A DNA stretch of 64,000 nt from Paenibacillus maysiensis (GCF_000520815.1 NZ_ASRY01000025.1:33580-97579), one strand, 5' to 3'. Positions 18,153-28,689 are shown, numbered from the stretch's first letter. Translations and numbers: made by a program. The notes: generated by a model not told the origin, from the letters alone.

Positions 18153-20672
18153 TTAAGGCAGAAGTTCGAATGACGCTTCTTTCACATCGCGGGAACTCGA
18201 TCCGATATAAACCTTGAACTCCCCCGGTTCGGCCTCATATTTTCGATCTAAATTCCAAAAAGCCAAATCCGCTTCGGTGATGGTGAAGCTGATTTCTTGT
18301 GCTTCGCCTGCGGCTAATGTCACCTTTTTGAACCCCTTAAGCTCTTTCACCGGACGGACCACACTGCCATAAAGGTCCTGAATGTACAACTGCACGATTT
18401 CCTCTCCCTGTACCGTACCTGTATTGCTAACCGTCACGTTGGCGGTAATTGTCTCCGAAGCATTTATCCGCAATTGAGATAACCGAATTTCCGAATACTC
18501 GAACGTAGTAAAGCTTAGCCCGTAACCGAAAGGATACAGCGGGTCATTGGAACCATCGATATACTTGGAAAAGAACTTTAGATGCTTATTACTTTCCGTT
18601 ACAGGTCTCCCGGTGCTAAAGTGATTGTAGTATACCGGTACTTGTCCGATATGAGCGGGGAAACTCATCGTCAGTTTGCCGGACGGATTATAATTGCCAA
18701 AGAGCACATCTGCTATGGCATGCCCAGCTTGAGATCCCAGGAACCATGTCTCCACGATGGCGTCCACATGATGCTCAAACCAATCCAGCACAAGAGGCCG
18801 TCCATTTGTTAGAACCAGTACGGTCGGTTTGCCTACACGAACAATAGCTTCGGCGAGCTCCCGCTGCACCTTCGGCAGCGTAATATCCATGCGGGATGCA
18901 GCCTCGCCAGACATTTCACTGTTCTCACCAAGGGCAAGAATGACGATGTCCGCTTGTTCCGCCGCAGAAACTGCCCGCTCCAGTCCTCCTACAATCGCCT
19001 CTTCAACCTTGCATCCTTCTTCGAGCAAAAGATTTGCCGCCGGTACTCCCTGTTCTTCAATCCCTTGCCGGAGCGTAACGGTTTCATTCGCATATCGGGA
19101 CCACTGCCACGGTCCCAGCAGGTCCTTGCTGTCACCGAATGGACCAATCACAGCTATCTTCCGTTCCTTGCTTGTAATCGGGAGCAATCCGTTATTTTTC
19201 AACAAAACGATGGATTTCTGCGCCAGACTCCGACTCGCCGCTAAATGACTCGGATGGAAGTGATATTCCTTTTCCATTTCCGGACGTACATAACGGAACG
19301 GGTCGTCCATAATGCCGATCTTATACTTAAAGGTCAAAATCCGACGTACCGCTTGGTCCAATTGCTCCTCCTTAACGAGTCCCTGTTCGATCAATTCATG
19401 CAAATGATCATAAGAACGAGTCACCATTTCAATATCCAACGTTACATCAAGAGCCTTTTTTGCTGCTTCTTTGCTGTCTCTTGCGTTCCCGTGAGCGACG
19501 ATTTCGTCAATGGAGCCGTAGTCGGAAATCAATATACCGTCAAAGCCCAGCTCCCCTCTCAGCAAATCGTTAAGGAGGTAGCGGTTTCCTGCCACTGGAA
19601 CCCCCTGGTAAGTATTAAAGCCATTCATCACCGACCCGGCGCCCACTTGAATCCCCGCATTGAAGGGCGGTAAGTAAACATTCCGTAGGGTGCCTTCCGA
19701 AATATCTACCGTATTGTAATCTCTTCCTGCCTCGGCAGCTCCGTATGCGATAAAATGCTTTAAACAAGCAATGAGTGTATCAGGGTCGTGTAAGCTGTTA
19801 CCCTGGTAGCCTTCTACTTGGGCTTTGGCGATTAGACTTCCCAGATAAGGATCTTCGCCTGCGCCTTCCACGACGCGGCCCCAACGCGGGTCCCTCGTAA
19901 CATCGACCATCGGGCCGTGGTTATATGTGATACCGCTGGCGGTAGCCTCTTTTGCGGCAATCGCGCAAGCTTCCTTGATAGATTCCAAATCCCAACTGCA
20001 GGACCAAGCAAGCGGCACGGGAAATACCGTCTGAAACCCATGTATAACGTCAAAATTAAATAGCAACGGAATACCGTGCGGGGATTGTTCTACCGCTATT
20101 TTTTGGAGTTCGAACACTCGGCGACCGGTTACGGCCGACAAAACCGAACCAGCCCGGCCTTCCGCAACCAGTTTCTCTGGTGAGTCAGACGTAATCTCTG
20201 ATCCAAGCGAGAGGTTTGTAGACATACACTGACTCATTTGACCGATCTTATCAGTAATCGACATCTTGCTGAGAAGAGCTTCGACGGCTAGCTGAATCTC
20301 TTTATCGTCGCGTTGCTTTACATCATGCTTCCGGTAAGGAGCTACTTCGGAAATGAGCGTATCTGCGAGCGATGGGCCAGGTCCTTTCGCACCTTTTACA
20401 AAGAATGCTTCCTGGAAGGGAAGCTTGATCCTGCCCTGGAACTCTTCATCTTTAAAAGTCAGTTCAAATTCAAGCGTTTCATTTGGCACAAATGATGATG
20501 TCCCCTTGGCCTGCAGCGTGTTGCCTTCTACAGTCAACTCAGTGATATCGATCGGGAACGGAAACGGTTCCAGGACGACCGATAATACATAAGTTTCTTT
20601 CTTTCCAATGACAAACTGCATTTTAATAGTGGATTGTGGCGTTTGATGCAGAAAACTCCAAGTACCAATCAT
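18153..20672 (-). CDS. Beta-glucosidase/beta-xylosidase, GH3, with an unusual N-terminal beta-domain
   Basis: This 839-residue protein has a full GH3 core from about residue 115. It shows GIPLLFNFDVIHGFQTVFPV, MVDVTRDPRWGRVVEGAGED, LKHFIAYGAAEAGRDYNT and GILISDYGS with the nucleophile aspartate at about 384. The second GH3 domain and a fibronectin-III-like C-terminus (GEEIVQLYIQDLYGSVVRPV) follow, as in BglX. The first 100 residues (IGTWSFLHQTPQS, VEGNTLQAKGTSSFV, FQGRIKLPFQEAFF) look like a small beta-barrel, unlike standard GH3 enzymes. No signal peptide is present, so it is cytoplasmic. The ATG at 20672 is used because GAGGAG is nine bases ahead; a TTG nine bases upstream is possible. Confidence 0.93.
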   Translation of the reverse strand: MIGTWSFLHQTPQSTIKMQFVIGKKETYVLSVVLEPFPFPIDITELTVEGNTLQAKGTSSFVPNETLEFELTFKDEEFQGRIKLPFQEAFFVKGAKGPGPSLADTLISEVAPYRKHDVKQRDDKEIQLAVEALLSKMSITDKIGQMSQCMSTNLSLGSEITSDSPEKLVAEGRAGSVLSAVTGRRVFELQKIAVEQSPHGIPLLFNFDVIHGFQTVFPVPLAWSCSWDLESIKEACAIAAKEATASGITYNHGPMVDVTRDPRWGRVVEGAGEDPYLGSLIAKAQVEGYQGNSLHDPDTLIACLKHFIAYGAAEAGRDYNTVDISEGTLRNVYLPPFNAGIQVGAGSVMNGFNTYQGVPVAGNRYLLNDLLRGELGFDGILISDYGSIDEIVAHGNARDSKEAAKKALDVTLDIEMVTRSYDHLHELIEQGLVKEEQLDQAVRRILTFKYKIGIMDDPFRYVRPEMEKEYHFHPSHLAASRSLAQKSIVLLKNNGLLPITSKERKIAVIGPFGDSKDLLGPWQWSRYANETVTLRQGIEEQGVPAANLLLEEGCKVEEAIVGGLERAVSAAEQADIVILALGENSEMSGEAASRMDITLPKVQRELAEAIVRVGKPTVLVLTNGRPLVLDWFEHHVDAIVETWFLGSQAGHAIADVLFGNYNPSGKLTMSFPAHIGQVPVYYNHFSTGRPVTESNKHLKFFSKYIDGSNDPLYPFGYGLSFTTFEYSEIRLSQLRINASETITANVTVSNTGTVQGEEIVQLYIQDLYGSVVRPVKELKGFKKVTLAAGEAQEISFTITEADLAFWNLDRKYEAEPGEFKVYIGSSSRDVKEASFELLP

Positions 20673-20702
20673 ACGATTCAACTCCTCTACATGTTTTTTA
20701 AA

Positions 20703-20850
20703 TCAACCTTTCACCGAGTCGATAGCCAAACCTTTCACGAAATACTTTTGGAAGAAAGGGCGTTTTGCAAGCTGAATAGTTTGGGATTAGTGATGTAAAT
20801 CAAGCCATTGAACCAGTCATTCCAATACATAAGTCCCTGCAACAAGCCAA
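20703..20850 (-). pseudogene. Remnant of a MalG/LplC-type sugar ABC permease
   Basis: Minus-strand translation gives LQGLMYWNDWFNGLIYITNP, then KLFSLQNAL, and after a gap of about 50 missing residues PFFQKYFVKGLAIDSVKG and a stop. These are the conserved C-terminal segments of carbohydrate permeases of the LplC/YtcP type (compare FPFLQQYFVKGITIGAVKG in the intact gene near 36 kb). The DNA differs clearly from that gene, so it came from another transporter. Confidence 0.75.
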
Positions 20851-20889
20851 CCGTGTCCAATCGTTTTTCTTTCCTCTTCTATCTGCGAA

Positions 20890-23211
20890 CTACTGGCTGA
20901 TAGGATTAAGAACAACTTCTACACGATGGATCCGGTCATCCTGAAAGAGAGGCAGCAGATTTCCATTGACATGATTTCCGTCCACCTGCACCTCCGGTTG
21001 TCCTTTGGATAACTTCAATGGATTCCGGATGGTAATTTCATAACGCGTGCCGCGGAATTCTCTGTATACCTGGGCTTGCTCCCAATCCGCAGGGAAACAC
21101 GGGTCAATTCGGAGCCCGTCATAATCCCGCTTGATCCCCATAATCCCTTCCAAGAGCGACATGAGTCCCCATGCCGAGGTTCCAGTCGTCCAGGATTGAT
21201 AGGACTTCCCATAATATTTGGGGTGAATGGAATAACAATTAGTGAAGACATACGGTTCCGCCCCGGATTGTGTGGATGGATTCGCTTCGCTGTCCGGAAT
21301 GATCTTCAGTAATGTACGTATGGCTTCTACTCCCCGGCCTGCCTTGCAATCCGCCATAATCTTGAAACCGGTCGCGTGACAGTAAACTCCACCGTTCTCG
21401 AATAGCCCGGGAAGCATACCGGCCATTCTACCTACATGCGGGGAATATTCCATATAAGGAGGCATATTGATCGGGAAGCCAAATTCATGCTCCATGCTGT
21501 CCATGGATTCCAGTACCTTGGGTAGCTTCTCTTCATCAGGAATATCTGCAAGTACGGCCCACGATTGTGCGTTAATATAGATTTTGCTCCCCTCGCTGTC
21601 TTTGGAGCCGATATTCTCTTCTTTGCTAAGAGCGCGCATATACCAGCTTCCGTCCCAAGCCGATTCGTTAATCGCATTGCGGAGGATATGGTACTGCTCA
21701 TCCAAGTATTCAGCATAACCGTTATCACCCACTCGCCGGATCAACGCTGACAGCTCTTTCAGGGCATAACAGAATTGCTCGGACAGCATGACAGATTCCG
21801 CATCGGGATCTGTTGTAATATTCAAGGCATCATTCCAATCCGCGAAGAAAATCCGTACCAGGCCATGTTTTCCTTTGTCTTCAATTAACCGGTTAACCGC
21901 TGCCTTCACATGCTCCAGCATCGTTGCCGAGCCTTCGTCCTGATATTCGATCTCCATATCCAGAAGAGAGTAATCCCCAGTCTCCTTAATCAACTCACAT
22001 ACCGACCAGATAATCCAGAACGGCTGGTCTGAATAACGGGTAGCGTCATAAGGATACCACGTTAGTACGGCATGCCCCGCCTTAAACTGATGCCGCAAAC
22101 ATTCGATGATTTCCTCCTTGGCTCTCTCTTGTCTGTAATTAAGAAGGGCAACGGCAATTTGAAGATTGTCACGCACCCCTTTTTTGCCGACGATGCAGAA
22201 GTCTACCTGTTTTTTCACCCATTCGTTCATAAGTACGTTCAGCTTCTCATGAGGCGTGTCAATTTGAAGGCTTGCGTATTTGCTTGTCTGGTGCTCCTTA
22301 GTTTCCTGTAATGCTTGTTCGACATGCTCTCGGCTGCTATAACGCTCCGCCGTTTGAACCGCTTCATCCAACGATTCGCTGACGCCCAGCACATAATACA
22401 GCTCCTTCTCTTCACCAGCTGCCAGTACCAGCTTGTTCTGCAAAACACCGCCAAGATTGACCAGCGTAGTGAGAGAATTCGTACAATCTCTACCCTTAAC
22501 TACAACGTCAGGCCGCTGGAACAACGGTGCCGGCATGGAATCCAATCGGGTATATGTCCCCAGTTCCCCCAGAAACTCTCCAAGATTGCCATCAAAAGCG
22601 TGGACGGTTTCCGAGCAGGCGATATAACCGTTATATCTATTGTGTGGCGCGAAGGGATGTTTGGACTCGCAGTAAACGCCGTTCAGCTTCTCGTCAAAGA
22701 AGGTTTCACAGCTTCTGTACATTTCGTAATACCGCGGGTATTTAAACCCTTCCAGTTCAAAGCTCACAGTAGAAAAGAGGCTGATTCGCTTCACTGTATC
22801 CGTATTATTCTTTACTTTGACCACCCATACCTCGTTGTAGCCTTCATGGGGCACAAAAAGCTTCCAGGAAGCATGGACACCGTTCTTTTGGGACTCTAGG
22901 ATGGAATACCCTACATTGTGTTCACAAGAAAAATCCTCGACTTCTTCGTTTAAAGGGCCTTCTCCTATATTCCAGTACACGTTGGCATCATCATCACGTA
23001 GGTACAAGTATTTGGCATCCTGGTTGTTGATCATACACATGTCTGCTTTTGAATTGATATAGTAGCTTCGGCCATGCCCGATTTGGGAAACCTGCGTGCA
23101 ATACCCTTGTTCGCTCCACAAGTAATTGTACCAATGCCTAGGGGTCCGTGGCGTATCAATGATACAGGAATTCCCGTCCTCGGTAAAACGGTGAATTTTA
23201 TCTACTTTCAT
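20890..23211 (-). CDS. GH94-family glycoside phosphorylase (cellobiose/chitobiose phosphorylase-like)
   Basis: The 773-residue protein shows the GH94 plan: an N-terminal beta-sandwich (RTPRHWYNYLWSEQGYCTQV, SYYIN), a linker helix and an (alpha/alpha)6 barrel. The barrel carries KGVRDNLQIAVALL, WYPYDATRYSDQPFWIIWSV, ADWNDALN with the DWND motif at 458-461 (catalytic acid region), ENGGVYCHATGFKIMADC and SGAEPYVFTNCY. Such enzymes split beta-linked disaccharides with phosphate to a sugar-1-phosphate. The disaccharide is not determined by the motifs. No signal peptide, so it is cytoplasmic, fitting a role after import. RBS GGGAGTGAGATA precedes the ATG. It lies in the minus-strand polysaccharide cluster, 70 bases after a truncated GH2 gene. 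Confidence 0.93.
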   Translation of the reverse strand: MKVDKIHRFTEDGNSCIIDTPRTPRHWYNYLWSEQGYCTQVSQIGHGRSYYINSKADMCMINNQDAKYLYLRDDDANVYWNIGEGPLNEEVEDFSCEHNVGYSILESQKNGVHASWKLFVPHEGYNEVWVVKVKNNTDTVKRISLFSTVSFELEGFKYPRYYEMYRSCETFFDEKLNGVYCESKHPFAPHNRYNGYIACSETVHAFDGNLGEFLGELGTYTRLDSMPAPLFQRPDVVVKGRDCTNSLTTLVNLGGVLQNKLVLAAGEEKELYYVLGVSESLDEAVQTAERYSSREHVEQALQETKEHQTSKYASLQIDTPHEKLNVLMNEWVKKQVDFCIVGKKGVRDNLQIAVALLNYRQERAKEEIIECLRHQFKAGHAVLTWYPYDATRYSDQPFWIIWSVCELIKETGDYSLLDMEIEYQDEGSATMLEHVKAAVNRLIEDKGKHGLVRIFFADWNDALNITTDPDAESVMLSEQFCYALKELSALIRRVGDNGYAEYLDEQYHILRNAINESAWDGSWYMRALSKEENIGSKDSEGSKIYINAQSWAVLADIPDEEKLPKVLESMDSMEHEFGFPINMPPYMEYSPHVGRMAGMLPGLFENGGVYCHATGFKIMADCKAGRGVEAIRTLLKIIPDSEANPSTQSGAEPYVFTNCYSIHPKYYGKSYQSWTTGTSAWGLMSLLEGIMGIKRDYDGLRIDPCFPADWEQAQVYREFRGTRYEITIRNPLKLSKGQPEVQVDGNHVNGNLLPLFQDDRIHRVEVVLNPISQ

Positions 23212-23281
23212 TATCTCACTCCCAATTAATAATCATGTTTATGATAGGTATAAAGTAGACTGCATAATAAGTCTCTTCGTT

Positions 23282-25441
23282 TTAACGTACCGGGATCTCA
23301 ATTGATACGGAAATCAGCCCGTCAATATCAACCGTCAGTGTTGACACACCAGCTTCATAGCTTGCACGAACAATGGCAAGCAGTCTTCCTTTATACGAGG
23401 TAAATTCGCCTTTCGTATAGTTCTCTGTGGATTGCGGTCTTCCCGTGCCAAATGCTGCCAGCGTTACCGCACCTTCCGCCTTTGCCGTTGCTTTAAGCTC
23501 AGCTGTTGGAACCAATCTGCCTTCCGAGTCGACGATTTCGACAACCGTGTGAATTAACGATTGACCGTCTGCCGCAAGCTCATTCTTGTCAGGAACAATC
23601 CGTATTCCTTCGGGTTTACCTGCGGTGATCAGTTTATCGGATGAAATGCACTTGCCTTCGGTATAACTTACTGCTTCCAAGGTACCCGGTTCATATAAAA
23701 GATCAAAACTAGCTGTATATCTGTTCGTCTTCCCGGTCAGCCTTCTGCCGAGACTCTTTCCATTCAGAATCAGCTCCACTTCTTCAGCTGCAGAATAGAT
23801 ATCTACCTGTATCGGCAAATTCTCTGACCCCGTCCAACTCCAATGATGCTCGCATTCCGGCCATCCCCATCTGCTCAGAATCTCCAGCTTTCCGTAGTTT
23901 TCCGGATTCCTCACAGCTATGAAAGTCTCCTCTGAACCCCAAACGATTTTGCGGTAGAATAACTGAGGACGTGCCAAACCGCAGAGATCGAAGTCTGAGC
24001 AATTGGCCAGGCGCCAAGGAAATGGAGAGCTGCCAATGCTGTTATAAGTATTGAGAGTTTCTTCCGGGTGGACATATTTCACTTTTCCAAGTCCCGCTTC
24101 GCCAATGTAATCATGGCTCGTCCATACGAAATCACCAATTACGTGGGAAAACCGTTCTACATCATGCCAGTACTTATCGCACTGAGGGGGCATGCTTTCG
24201 GTGCCGCAGATCACTCTGTCTGGAAAGCTCTCAACTGCATTCTCATAGTGATAGTTCATGTAATTGTATCCGACGACGTCTAAAGGTGCTACGAAGGCTT
24301 CCGAATAGTCGGCCCAGATTCTTATCCCAAAATCGGTATCATAATTCGGGGTGAAGCCTCCGCCATCTTCAAGCATCAGAGACATTTCCTCGTAAAAAGT
24401 TACAGTGTCTTCATCGTCAAGGCCGTTAAAAAAAGAGCATAACGAATTCGTGACCAACCGGGTAGGATCGAGTTCACGCACTCGTTCCGCCAATTGCGCT
24501 GCCAGACGGTAACCGTCTGACATTCCTCCGCGTTCCAGCACCTCGTTGCCTGTTGCCCACATGATGATGCTTGGATGGTTCCGGTCACGAAGCATAAATG
24601 TTTCCAGATCCTTCGCCCAATTCTCTGCGAAGTATAGACTATAATCTTGAGCGTTTTTCTCCATTGTCCAAACGTCGAACGCCTCGTTAATAACCAACAG
24701 TCCTAAACGGTCACAAGCATCAAGTAAATCTCTTGACATCGGATTATGGGCAAATCGAATAGCATTATATCCGTTAACTTTGTGCAGCTTCATTTTCCGA
24801 AATTCACTGTCCTTAAACGAGGCTGCACCTAGAATGCCATTGTCATGATGGACGCAGCCACCTTTAAGCTTAAGGGAACGCCCGTTTAACAAAAAGCCGT
24901 TGTGCGGATCAACGGATATCATTCGTATCCCAAATTGGGTGCTATCGTGATCAATAACTGACTCTTTATCGGCCAGATCTGCTGTGACTCTGTACAGATT
25001 AGGACAATCGATATCCCATAGATCCGCATGTTCAACCGCAACTGTTACCCGGCCGACAGCCTTCTCCCCAGCAGGCACGTGCACTTTCACACGACCGGTT
25101 CCCGCTTTGATTTTAGAGGTTTCCTTCATCATCTTGATGTTCAACCAAAGATCGGCCGCATCGCTTGTATTATTTTCAACCGTCGTTTCAACAATGACAA
25201 ACGCTGTTCCGTTTACAACATGAGAAGTATGGACAAAAATTCCCCATGGAGCAATATGCACCTTCGGAGCAACAAGCAAATCGACATGACGGTAAAGCCC
25301 CGAGCCCGAATACCAGCGTGCATTCGGTTGTGCTCCGTTATTGACAGTAACCATAAGATTATTAGGTCTGCCTGGCTTCAAATATGGCGTAAGGTCAGCG
25401 TGGAACGGAGAGTAGCCGTAATGATGTTTCGTAACGGTTTA
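23282..25441 (-). pseudogene. N-terminally truncated GH2 beta-galactosidase
   Basis: The frame carries HHYGYSPFHADLTPYLKPG and NARWYSGSGLYRHVDLLVAP (end of the GH2 jelly roll), the immunoglobulin-like domain, and a complete TIM barrel. The barrel has IRFAHNPMSRDLLDACDRLG, SIIMWATGNEVLERGG with the acid/base glutamate in GNE, and VICGTESMP with the nucleophile glutamate. Two C-terminal beta-domains follow. The first about 95 residues are absent. Homology starts immediately after the stop codon of the upstream GH3 gene, in the same frame, so the two genes were joined by deletion. No RBS serves an internal start; a weak start at the methionine at 25381 is conceivable. It is probably inactive, although the catalytic residues survive. 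Confidence 0.75.
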
Positions 25442-27913
25442 CAATGGTGCAATCGTTACCTGTGATGAAAATACCTTACGTTCAACATTAAGTTTGTCAC
25501 CTATAATCTCAAAGGCACCTTTTAAACGGATATCTTGAGATGAAGCACCTATAAATACTTCCATCTTCCCTGGTTCCACCACTTGCTCCATATTCAAATC
25601 ATGAAATGCCAGTTGTTTCATATTCACCTTGAAAGCAATTTTCTTTGTTTCATTCACATCCAAGGTAACCCGTGCAAATCCGACCAGCTGCTTTACAGGT
25701 CTTGCAACACTGCTCACACTATCCCGGATATAAACCTGAACCACCTCATCCCCGGCAACCTGTCCCGAATTTCTTAGCTTCAATTCTACATTCAATTCTC
25801 CGTCTGCCCGAACCGTGTCGTCGTGTTCCAAGTCGCAATATTTAAATTGTGTATAGCTTAATCCATGTCCAAACGGATATAACGGTGTATTTTGGCCCGT
25901 TTTAATATATTCAGCCCACTCATTAATATCAATATAGAGCGGCAATCTGCTGTTATACATTGGAATCTGGCCTGTTTCTTTTACAATGGTCACCGGCAGC
26001 TTTCCGCTAGGATTCTTCTTTCCTGTAAGGATATTCACAATTGCATCAGCTCCAGACTGTGCCGGAAGCCATGAATACAAGACCGCTTTACTGTGTTCGC
26101 TTACAAAAGGTGTAGCTAACGGCCGGCCATCTATGATAATTGAAATTACAGGTTTATTCAGCTTAAATACTTCTTCCATCATTTCCAGTTGAGGCTGTTC
26201 AAGACCAATGTTGATGTTATCTTTGTTTTCACCGCAAGTAGCTTCAGGATCAATCATACTTTCTTTGCCGCCTAATACTGCAATGACGATATCCGCCTGT
26301 TGCACCGCAGCTTTTACTGATTCGATCCCTCCATCTATGGTTTTGAAAATATTGCAGCCTTTGGTGTGCAGTACATGATCTTTCCCAAACTCTGCTTCCA
26401 AAACATATTTTACAGATTTACAATCCGGGTAAAACATTTGAACAAATTCTTCATTCGTTTTATAGACTCTTTTCGAGGAATCGTCAGAATTTAAATTCTG
26501 TCTGATCATATTCATAATGATTTCTTTTTGTTCAGGGGTTGGCTTGTCCTCAAATTCAATTCCAATAGATTTTAATGATTCTTTATGTTCGGTAATGGTC
26601 CCTGTGTATATCATTCTCAAGAAGCTGTCTTCTTCGGATTTATCAAAATCACTACTTTTTGTGCTAGCCGATCCAACGGATGAATATCCCCCAAAAAAGT
26701 TGGTTTTGGTATCGGAGTTGGGGCCGATCAGCGCTATTTTCAGGTTCTTTTTGATCGGCAGAATGTTGTCCTCATTTTTGACCAATACCATGGATTTCTC
26801 AGCAATCTCTTGTGATAATTCTGCATTCTCCGCTTTTTTAATTTCATAAAAGAAATCGCCATCTCCATAAGGATTCTCGAATAGTCCTAATGTAAATTTG
26901 GTCTCAAGTACCCGCCTTAGCGAAATGTCAATATGTGCCTCTTCAAGTTCACCTGACTCAACCGCTTCTACCAAGTACTGGTAACACTGGTTGCCAGGTT
27001 GTTCTACATCCATTCCAGCTTTGAATGCCAGGATTCCTGCCTCTTTAGCATCTTCTGCTACTCTATACCGTAAAAATGCATGTGTGATACTGCCATAATC
27101 AGCTACAACCAGCCCCTGAAAGCCCAGCTTGTTTCTTAGAATGTCAGTTAGAAGCCATTTGGACGTAGACACTGCCTGGTCATTTAACATCCCATAACTA
27201 TTCATTACAGCTTTTATGTTTGCCTCATGAATGGCTGCTTCAAAGGGGAAGCAATAACTATCCAACAATTTTCTCTCGGATATTTGCTGTTCTCCGCCAC
27301 CTCTTCCCCCTTCTGCATTTCCATAACCGACAAAATGCTTGGCGGTAGCCATTACCTCATTGTCACCTTGTATTCCTTTGACAAAAGACACGCCCATTTG
27401 CGCAACTAAATAGGGATCCTCCCCATAGGTTTCACCAATTCTTCCGAATCTAGGATCTCTCCCCAAGTCAAACAGGGGGGAATGTACGGCCTTGAGCCCA
27501 AATGCCGTTAATTGTTTTTTGACTACCGTACCCATTTTTTGTGCTAAAGCCGGGTCCCAGGTAGAAGCAAGATTAAGAGACTGTGGAAAAGTAGTTGCAG
27601 CAGGTATCTGCGCTCCAGCTATTCCTTCACTATGAAACAGCCCCGGAATCCCTAATCTCGTTTCCTCAACAAGAAATTTTTGTATGCTTTTTATAGTCTC
27701 CTTATCCTTATTAAGGTCACCTGTAAAGGAATCATTTAAATAGCTTATGGTACCAATTCCATCCTTTAATTTCTCGGCTCTGGCATCATAAACGGATTCT
27801 CCTCCATATGAATTTGCACAATATAACTGGGCTACTTTCTCCTTCAATGTCATTCTTCCAATTAGATCTTCGACTCTATCATGAATAGAATGACTTGTAT
27901 CCTTGTAGATCAT
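25439..27913 (-). CDS. Beta-glucosidase/beta-xylosidase, GH3
   Basis: The 824-residue cytoplasmic enzyme has GIPGLFHSEGIAG (88-100), FDLGRDPRFGRIGETYGEDP (148-167), AKHFVGYGNAEGG (191-203) and VVADYGSITHAF with nucleophile Asp272. These are followed by the second GH3 domain (VLVKNEDNILPI, IALIGPNSDT) and a fibronectin-III-like end (GDEVVQVYIRDSVSSVARPV). A long insertion around residues 420-520 in the second domain is typical of some beta-xylosidases. The RBS GAGGAGGAAG is strong. Its stop directly precedes the truncated GH2 reading in the same frame. Its last 25 residues (FEIIGDKLNVERKVFSSQV) extend slightly past the usual end and may stem from that junction. Confidence 0.93.
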   Translation of the reverse strand: MIYKDTSHSIHDRVEDLIGRMTLKEKVAQLYCANSYGGESVYDARAEKLKDGIGTISYLNDSFTGDLNKDKETIKSIQKFLVEETRLGIPGLFHSEGIAGAQIPAATTFPQSLNLASTWDPALAQKMGTVVKKQLTAFGLKAVHSPLFDLGRDPRFGRIGETYGEDPYLVAQMGVSFVKGIQGDNEVMATAKHFVGYGNAEGGRGGGEQQISERKLLDSYCFPFEAAIHEANIKAVMNSYGMLNDQAVSTSKWLLTDILRNKLGFQGLVVADYGSITHAFLRYRVAEDAKEAGILAFKAGMDVEQPGNQCYQYLVEAVESGELEEAHIDISLRRVLETKFTLGLFENPYGDGDFFYEIKKAENAELSQEIAEKSMVLVKNEDNILPIKKNLKIALIGPNSDTKTNFFGGYSSVGSASTKSSDFDKSEEDSFLRMIYTGTITEHKESLKSIGIEFEDKPTPEQKEIIMNMIRQNLNSDDSSKRVYKTNEEFVQMFYPDCKSVKYVLEAEFGKDHVLHTKGCNIFKTIDGGIESVKAAVQQADIVIAVLGGKESMIDPEATCGENKDNINIGLEQPQLEMMEEVFKLNKPVISIIIDGRPLATPFVSEHSKAVLYSWLPAQSGADAIVNILTGKKNPSGKLPVTIVKETGQIPMYNSRLPLYIDINEWAEYIKTGQNTPLYPFGHGLSYTQFKYCDLEHDDTVRADGELNVELKLRNSGQVAGDEVVQVYIRDSVSSVARPVKQLVGFARVTLDVNETKKIAFKVNMKQLAFHDLNMEQVVEPGKMEVFIGASSQDIRLKGAFEIIGDKLNVERKVFSSQVTIAPL

Positions 27914-27984
27914 TGTTCTTCCTCCTCGTAACGTATCTAGGGAATTTTAGATTGATGTTCCTCTAGTGGAGCATTGGTTATTGA

Positions 27985-28575
27985 TCACTCCACGATTTCA
28001 AAAGTCATTCGGTAAGTAAAAATACCTTTCTTAATCCTATATTCATCGTGAATATTTTTGGTCCATCCATTGTCCCCACCTAGACCGGCATGTAAGTAAT
28101 CAATATGAAGAAAGACAGCCGAGGATGCACCAAGTTCATCTTCATAGGCGGCACTGTCATACTGTTCAATGCTGTGGTTATGAATATCGAAATGGAAGCC
28201 GCCCACTGCAGTAATTTTCACGCTGTGATCTTTCGTCGATACATATAAATAACGGACATCTTCCTTTCCGCCGCATTCAACCGGAACGACGTATGGAACA
28301 TGTTGTTCTTCAACTGAACTCTCATAAATGCCGACGAAGGCCGACGATTTACGGTCTGCATAGTTCTCCCATGGTCCGCGGCCATACCACTTGATATTCT
28401 TCCAATCCTCTGAGAAGGTAAAGCTGAGACCAATTCTCGGAATGGTATCGGCATTAGCATTATTCACGACGGTATTGAAATTTTCAATGCACCCATGGTA
28501 TAAAGCGTGAACCTGTATAATTACGGAAACAGGCGTTGATAATAGCCTTATGGGCTTTATTTCTCGCTTAAGCAA
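27985..28575 (-). pseudogene. C-terminal fragment of a GH2 beta-galactosidase (small-chain domain)
   Basis: The 196-codon frame contains IPRIGLSFTFSEDWKNIKWY, then GRGPWENYADRKSSAFVGIY, PYVVPVECGGKEDVRYL and DYLHAGLGGDNGWTKNIHDE. This is the beta-galactosidase small-chain domain that closes LacZ-type enzymes. The first 30 residues read as the preceding strand of the same domain. The catalytic barrel is missing and sequence upstream is debris. It is a deletion remnant of an enzyme that was about 1000 residues. Confidence 0.8.
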
Positions 28576-28689
28576 TTGTTCACTGAACCGCCGAAAGAGT
28601 ATAGTAGCCTACTGCACCTTGCAAACCATTCAGTGATCGATAGCCCAAACGTTTCATTCGAAGGCAGTAAGGGGCATTCACTTATATAT

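Noticed and set aside
17900..25441. Joining the GH2 N-terminal fragment and the truncated GH2 gene as one gene split by insertion
   Set aside because: The order on the minus strand is wrong (the N-terminal piece lies downstream of the rest), so a simple insertion cannot explain it; only a rearrangement could.
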